From an uncultured Lentisphaeria bacterium (GTDB lineage: Bacteria; Verrucomicrobiota; Lentisphaeria; Victivallales; UBA1829), in NCBI GenBank assembly GCA_905211485.1, contig CAJMAW010000037.1, positions 1-23,537 of the forward strand: DNA of 23,537 bases. The letters run 5' to 3'. Every line of letters starts with the position of its first letter. Within the stretch, counting starts at the first letter, position 1. The notes beneath the pieces are model-generated. The model had not been told where the DNA came from and made no database searches. It was given only the letters and a program-made list of their open reading frames with translations. Shown here piece after piece: positions 20,951 to 23,537 of the stretch. The translations under genes were made by a program, and so were the position numbers.

Positions 20951-22774
20951 TCATGAGTGTGCCTGGGGAGGCGGATTTGTATCTGTTTCCGCTTCCCCCT
21001 CTCTTTCGGAGTCTTCCTGATTTTTCTTTTCCGCTGCGGGTTCTTCGTCCCCCTTTTTCCCGCGGAGGATCAGATAGGCCGGGAGTCCGTTGAACCCGAA
21101 TTCCTTTCTGAGGAAAACATTTTCCGGCAGATCCGGGTTTTCCATCTGCAGCTTGAGCACAATGAATCCTTCCAGTTCCTTCCGGACTTCCGGATTCCGG
21201 AAGGTGCTTTTTTCCATGGCGATGCAGTTTTTGCACCAGGTGGCCCAGAAGTCGATGAAAACCGCCTTTCCGCTTTGGGCCGATTCTTCCAGCGCTTTCC
21301 GGAGAAGACGGAGCGGAGCGGGTTCCTCCGGGTCTTCCGCATCTGCGGAGGAATGGACTGCTGCCGGGGTTTTTCCTCCGTTTTCAGCCCGGTTCCCGGT
21401 TCCGGAGGACGAAAACAGAATTTTCCCTCCTGTATATCCGTAATAAAGCGCCAGCAGAAGAATCATTGCGCCGAGGAGATGTTTTACATGCAGCATCCAT
21501 GCTCCCGGCTTCGGGAACAGACTGATTCCTGCTGCTGCGAAGGGCCAGGGCAGAGCCATTCCCACTCCCAGGAGGAAAGGCAGAAAAAGTCCCGCGTAGT
21601 TCCCTCCGGAATAGAGATTCGACGCCTGAATCAGAGCGGCTGCCAGGACAGGCGCCACACAGGCGCCGGCCAGAACGGCGGAAAGAGCCCCGAGAAGAAA
21701 TACTCCCCAGTAATGTGCGGAGGAGGGCATTCGAATCCTGCTGTCATAGCGTGAGAAATCCAGCTGGAACACATCGAACATGGCCAGACCCAGAAAGAGA
21801 AAGACGATGGCGACAACGCCATTGAAATACCACGTTGCATTGATCTGCCCGAATGCCGTTCCCGTCACGACAGCGGCCACTCCCAGAATCCCGTACGTCA
21901 GTGCAATTCCGAGTCCATAGCAGATTCCCCTCAGAATGCGGTCGAGTCTTCCCCCCGCGGACTTCCCCCCCGCTCCGATAATCGCCAGATTGACCGGAAT
22001 CAGCGGAAGAACGCAGGGAGTCAGATTCAGTGCAAGACCGCCCAGCAGGGCCAGAAGCGCCGTTGCGAGCAGTCCGCGCCCCGCGAAGGAGATTGTCCGG
22101 AAGGCGGATTCATCGTCCCGAAGGAAGCCGAGAAACTCTTCCGCATTCAGATATCCCGCCGTCTGTCGCAGGAGAAGATAGCGCGGCAGGGGAAAAAAGC
22201 TTTTTTCCCCGTGTTCATCTTCCTCTTTCCGGCTATTCCCATTCTCATCGCCCGCTTCTTCGGAGGCTGGGACGGGAGCGGACCGGGGGGAATCCGGATC
22301 AGAAAAGAGGGCGGAGGAGGCAGTCCCGGATGAAGCGTCTGATACGAGCGGAATCCGTTCGAGACTTTGCGGCATCAGACAGGCCGCGGCTTCTGTCCCT
22401 GCGGCTTCTCTGCATTCGCTCCATTGCGCTCCGGGAACTGTCCGCTGCTGTCCGGAGGAGCGGGTGTCGAGTTCATATACCCAGGTGAATGTGCCGGGAC
22501 CGGGATAAACGCCTGTCGTTTCGCCGCTGAACGGATCCCGGTGCGGAACGGAGACGGGAGCCTGAAGAAGTCTGGGCGCTTCCCCTTGAAACACCGGATG
22601 GGAATTCGCAGCGTAAAGATAGTGATGCGGAGAAACTTGAACGGAAATCAGGAGTTTCCCGTTTTCAATCCGTGCCTTCCAGTCGTCCGCATCAACTGGT
22701 CCGGATGCTTTCCCGTTCCCCGCGTGGAGCTGGAAAAGCATGCAAAAGAGAAGAAATCCCGTCAGTATTCTCAT
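20951..22774 (-). CDS. dsbD: Thiol:disulfide interchange protein DsbD
   Basis: Carries reducing equivalents from cytoplasmic thioredoxin across the inner membrane to periplasmic proteins. With the ATG at 22774 (GAGG upstream) it has 607 residues. A signal peptide (1-23) is followed by a DsbD-alpha-like domain with C121 and C132, spaced wider than the usual pair. A long acidic/Ser-rich linker covers about 145-195. About eight membrane segments span roughly 232-450, carrying the two redox cysteines C254 (NLTPCVLPLIP) and C372 (LAGACVAPV). The periplasmic thioredoxin domain has WATWCKNC (C514, C517) and a cis-Pro in GLPAY. The hydrophilic Glu/Lys tail is not part of the fold. The frame opens 16 codons earlier, but the signal peptide sits right at the chosen start. 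A secreted thioredoxin gene lies 252 bp upstream on the same strand. Confidence 0.93.
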   Translation of the reverse strand: MRILTGFLLFCMLFQLHAGNGKASGPVDADDWKARIENGKLLISVQVSPHHYLYAANSHPVFQGEAPRLLQAPVSVPHRDPFSGETTGVYPGPGTFTWVYELDTRSSGQQRTVPGAQWSECREAAGTEAAACLMPQSLERIPLVSDASSGTASSALFSDPDSPRSAPVPASEEAGDENGNSRKEEDEHGEKSFFPLPRYLLLRQTAGYLNAEEFLGFLRDDESAFRTISFAGRGLLATALLALLGGLALNLTPCVLPLIPVNLAIIGAGGKSAGGRLDRILRGICYGLGIALTYGILGVAAVVTGTAFGQINATWYFNGVVAIVFLFLGLAMFDVFQLDFSRYDSRIRMPSSAHYWGVFLLGALSAVLAGACVAPVLAAALIQASNLYSGGNYAGLFLPFLLGVGMALPWPFAAAGISLFPKPGAWMLHVKHLLGAMILLLALYYGYTGGKILFSSSGTGNRAENGGKTPAAVHSSADAEDPEEPAPLRLLRKALEESAQSGKAVFIDFWATWCKNCIAMEKSTFRNPEVRKELEGFIVLKLQMENPDLPENVFLRKEFGFNGLPAYLILRGKKGDEEPAAEKKNQEDSEREGEAETDTNPPPQAHS

Positions 22775-22878
22775 ATATCTGGATCCTCTATGGAGAAAAA
22801 ATCGCCGACCTGCTGTTTGCAAGGTTCACAGAAAGGGAACCTCCCGTTCCAGGCTTTTCCTCGGATTCCCGTTGCCCG

Positions 22879-22904
22879 GCCGGAATCCGGCGGAGGATTC
22901 CGGC
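22879..22904. other. Hairpin between the thioredoxin and dsbD genes
   Basis: GCCGGAATCC (22879-22888) pairs perfectly with GGATTCCGGC (22895-22904) around GGCGGA. No T-run follows on either side, so it may mark an mRNA processing or stability point rather than a terminator. The remaining spacer (22775-23026) is purine-rich and holds no gene. Confidence 0.5.
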
Positions 22905-23026
22905 AAGGAGGAGGAGGGGGGATTGTCTGCGGAGAAAAAGAGAGAGAGAAAAGTCGTTGATTTATTTGCTTCCTTTTCTCTTCCCCCCAGGCTGTCCTTT
23001 GTGCTGAGGCTTGTCTTTCACCGGGC

Positions 23027-23482
23027 TTATTTCACGGCTTTTTTTGCGGCCGCTTTCACAGATTTGTCCAGTTTGTCCAGATACTTGGATTCCCCGCTTC
23101 CGGGCTGATAGGGGACGTTTGCGAGGACCTTGCCTTCTGCGTCCATGATCAGGACGGTGGGGAACCCGGCAACTTTATACTGCTGGGCCAGTTTCTGATT
23201 CTGGAGAGCGGTGTCTTTGTCAAGCTGTTTCTTCCGGGGGAAGTCGGCGATGAAAAAGATATAGTCGTCTCCGGCCTTTTGAATGAATTTCTTTTTCTGG
23301 AGCACTTCCTTGTCCAGAATGATGCAGTATGGGCACCAGTCGGAGCCTGTGAAGAGGGCGAAGATCATTTTTTTCTCTTTTGCCGCGGTTTCCATGGCTT
23401 TCTGGAAATCATCGTTCCATGTGAGTTTATCTGCGGCGAAAAGTCCGAATGCGAGAGCTCCCAGTGCCAGCGTGAGACACAC
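23027..23482 (-). CDS. Secreted thioredoxin-family protein, WCPYC active site
   Basis: A 151-residue probable periplasmic thioredoxin-like protein. The GTG at 23482, nine bases after AGAGG, opens a hydrophobic signal peptide (LTLALGALAFGLFA, cut before ADKLTW). The fold begins with a helix, then LFTGSDWCPYC (C50, C53), a charged loop, and GFPTVLIMDAEGKVL with cis-Pro108. The TGSDWCxxC layout resembles thioredoxin_7-type secreted proteins found in PVC and Bacteroidota genomes. DsbD, just downstream, is its likely electron donor, so the pair would reduce or isomerise periplasmic disulfides. Oddly, the n-region has no positive charge. An in-frame Arg-Arg-Pro-Lys string sits just before the GTG after a TAG stop, hinting that the true start may have been lost near the window edge. 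Confidence 0.85.
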   Translation of the reverse strand: MCLTLALGALAFGLFAADKLTWNDDFQKAMETAAKEKKMIFALFTGSDWCPYCIILDKEVLQKKKFIQKAGDDYIFFIADFPRKKQLDKDTALQNQKLAQQYKVAGFPTVLIMDAEGKVLANVPYQPGSGESKYLDKLDKSVKAAAKKAVK

Positions 23483-23537
23483 TTTTGGGCGCCTCTATTT
23501 ATTTGAGGGGGAATTGAGTTTGTAACAGGAAAAAGAA

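Overview
The window looks like one end of a metagenome-derived contig from a Gram-negative-type bacterium. My best guess is a Lentisphaerota/Victivallales-like member of the PVC group. This is an inference from gene content (DsbD with a secreted thioredoxin, class II ribonucleotide reductase, YitJ-type Hcy methyltransferase/MTHFR, an RRM protein, an H-x4-E PlsC variant), from the mid-50s GC, and from unusually long purine- or pyrimidine-rich spacers. No marker gene fixes the taxonomy. Most of the window is housekeeping and biosynthesis. I found no mobile element, CRISPR array, phage or defence island.

Layout. Positions 1-580 do not belong with the rest: a minus-strand piece of a polysaccharide deacetylase (about 1-108) runs into a minus-strand piece of a GH78-like rhamnosidase (about 88-582), which then runs into the C-terminal part of a plus-strand hisS. 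Both joins fall on short sequence that fits both partners, which is the usual look of assembly chimerism. From about 561 the sequence is coherent: hisS (partial) overlapping a class I DAHP synthase gene; a 0.7 kb spacer; a HTH plus degenerate-S24-like regulator with its own promoter, palindrome and terminator-like hairpin; a spacer with an orphan plus-strand terminator; minus-strand nrdJ (B12-dependent ribonucleotide reductase); a divergent promoter pair; a small ORF coupled to a CapA-like metallophosphatase gene; a spacer; a minus-strand RRM-protein gene with a clear terminator; a 1.2 kb spacer; tRNA-Ile2(CAU); minus-strand yitJ and a calcineurin-like phosphoesterase; a plus-strand NAT_N/GNAT_C-like acyltransferase gene; minus-strand aroB-dprA (overlapping); minus-strand hisH-hisA-plsC; a 0.6 kb spacer; and minus-strand secreted thioredoxin followed by dsbD.

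How the genes fit together. DAHP synthase and AroB are the first two shikimate-pathway steps, encoded in two places. HisH and HisA make and use the ProFAR/PRFAR step of histidine synthesis, but HisF is not next to them; a lysophosphatidate-type acyltransferase rides in the same operon. YitJ couples one-carbon reduction to homocysteine methylation. The thioredoxin and DsbD form a periplasmic thiol-reduction pair. tRNA-Ile2(CAU) needs TilS to read AUA.

Several promoters can be proposed. Four of them (nrdJ, tRNA, yitJ, phosphoesterase) share a TTGC-type -35 and a T-A-rich -10, a possible lineage-specific sigma-70 flavour. I see no convincing undescribed multi-gene system. The most useful leads are the chimeric window edge, the catalytically degenerate S24-like regulator with its leader, the orphan terminator near 4.5 kb, and the small ORF coupled to capA.
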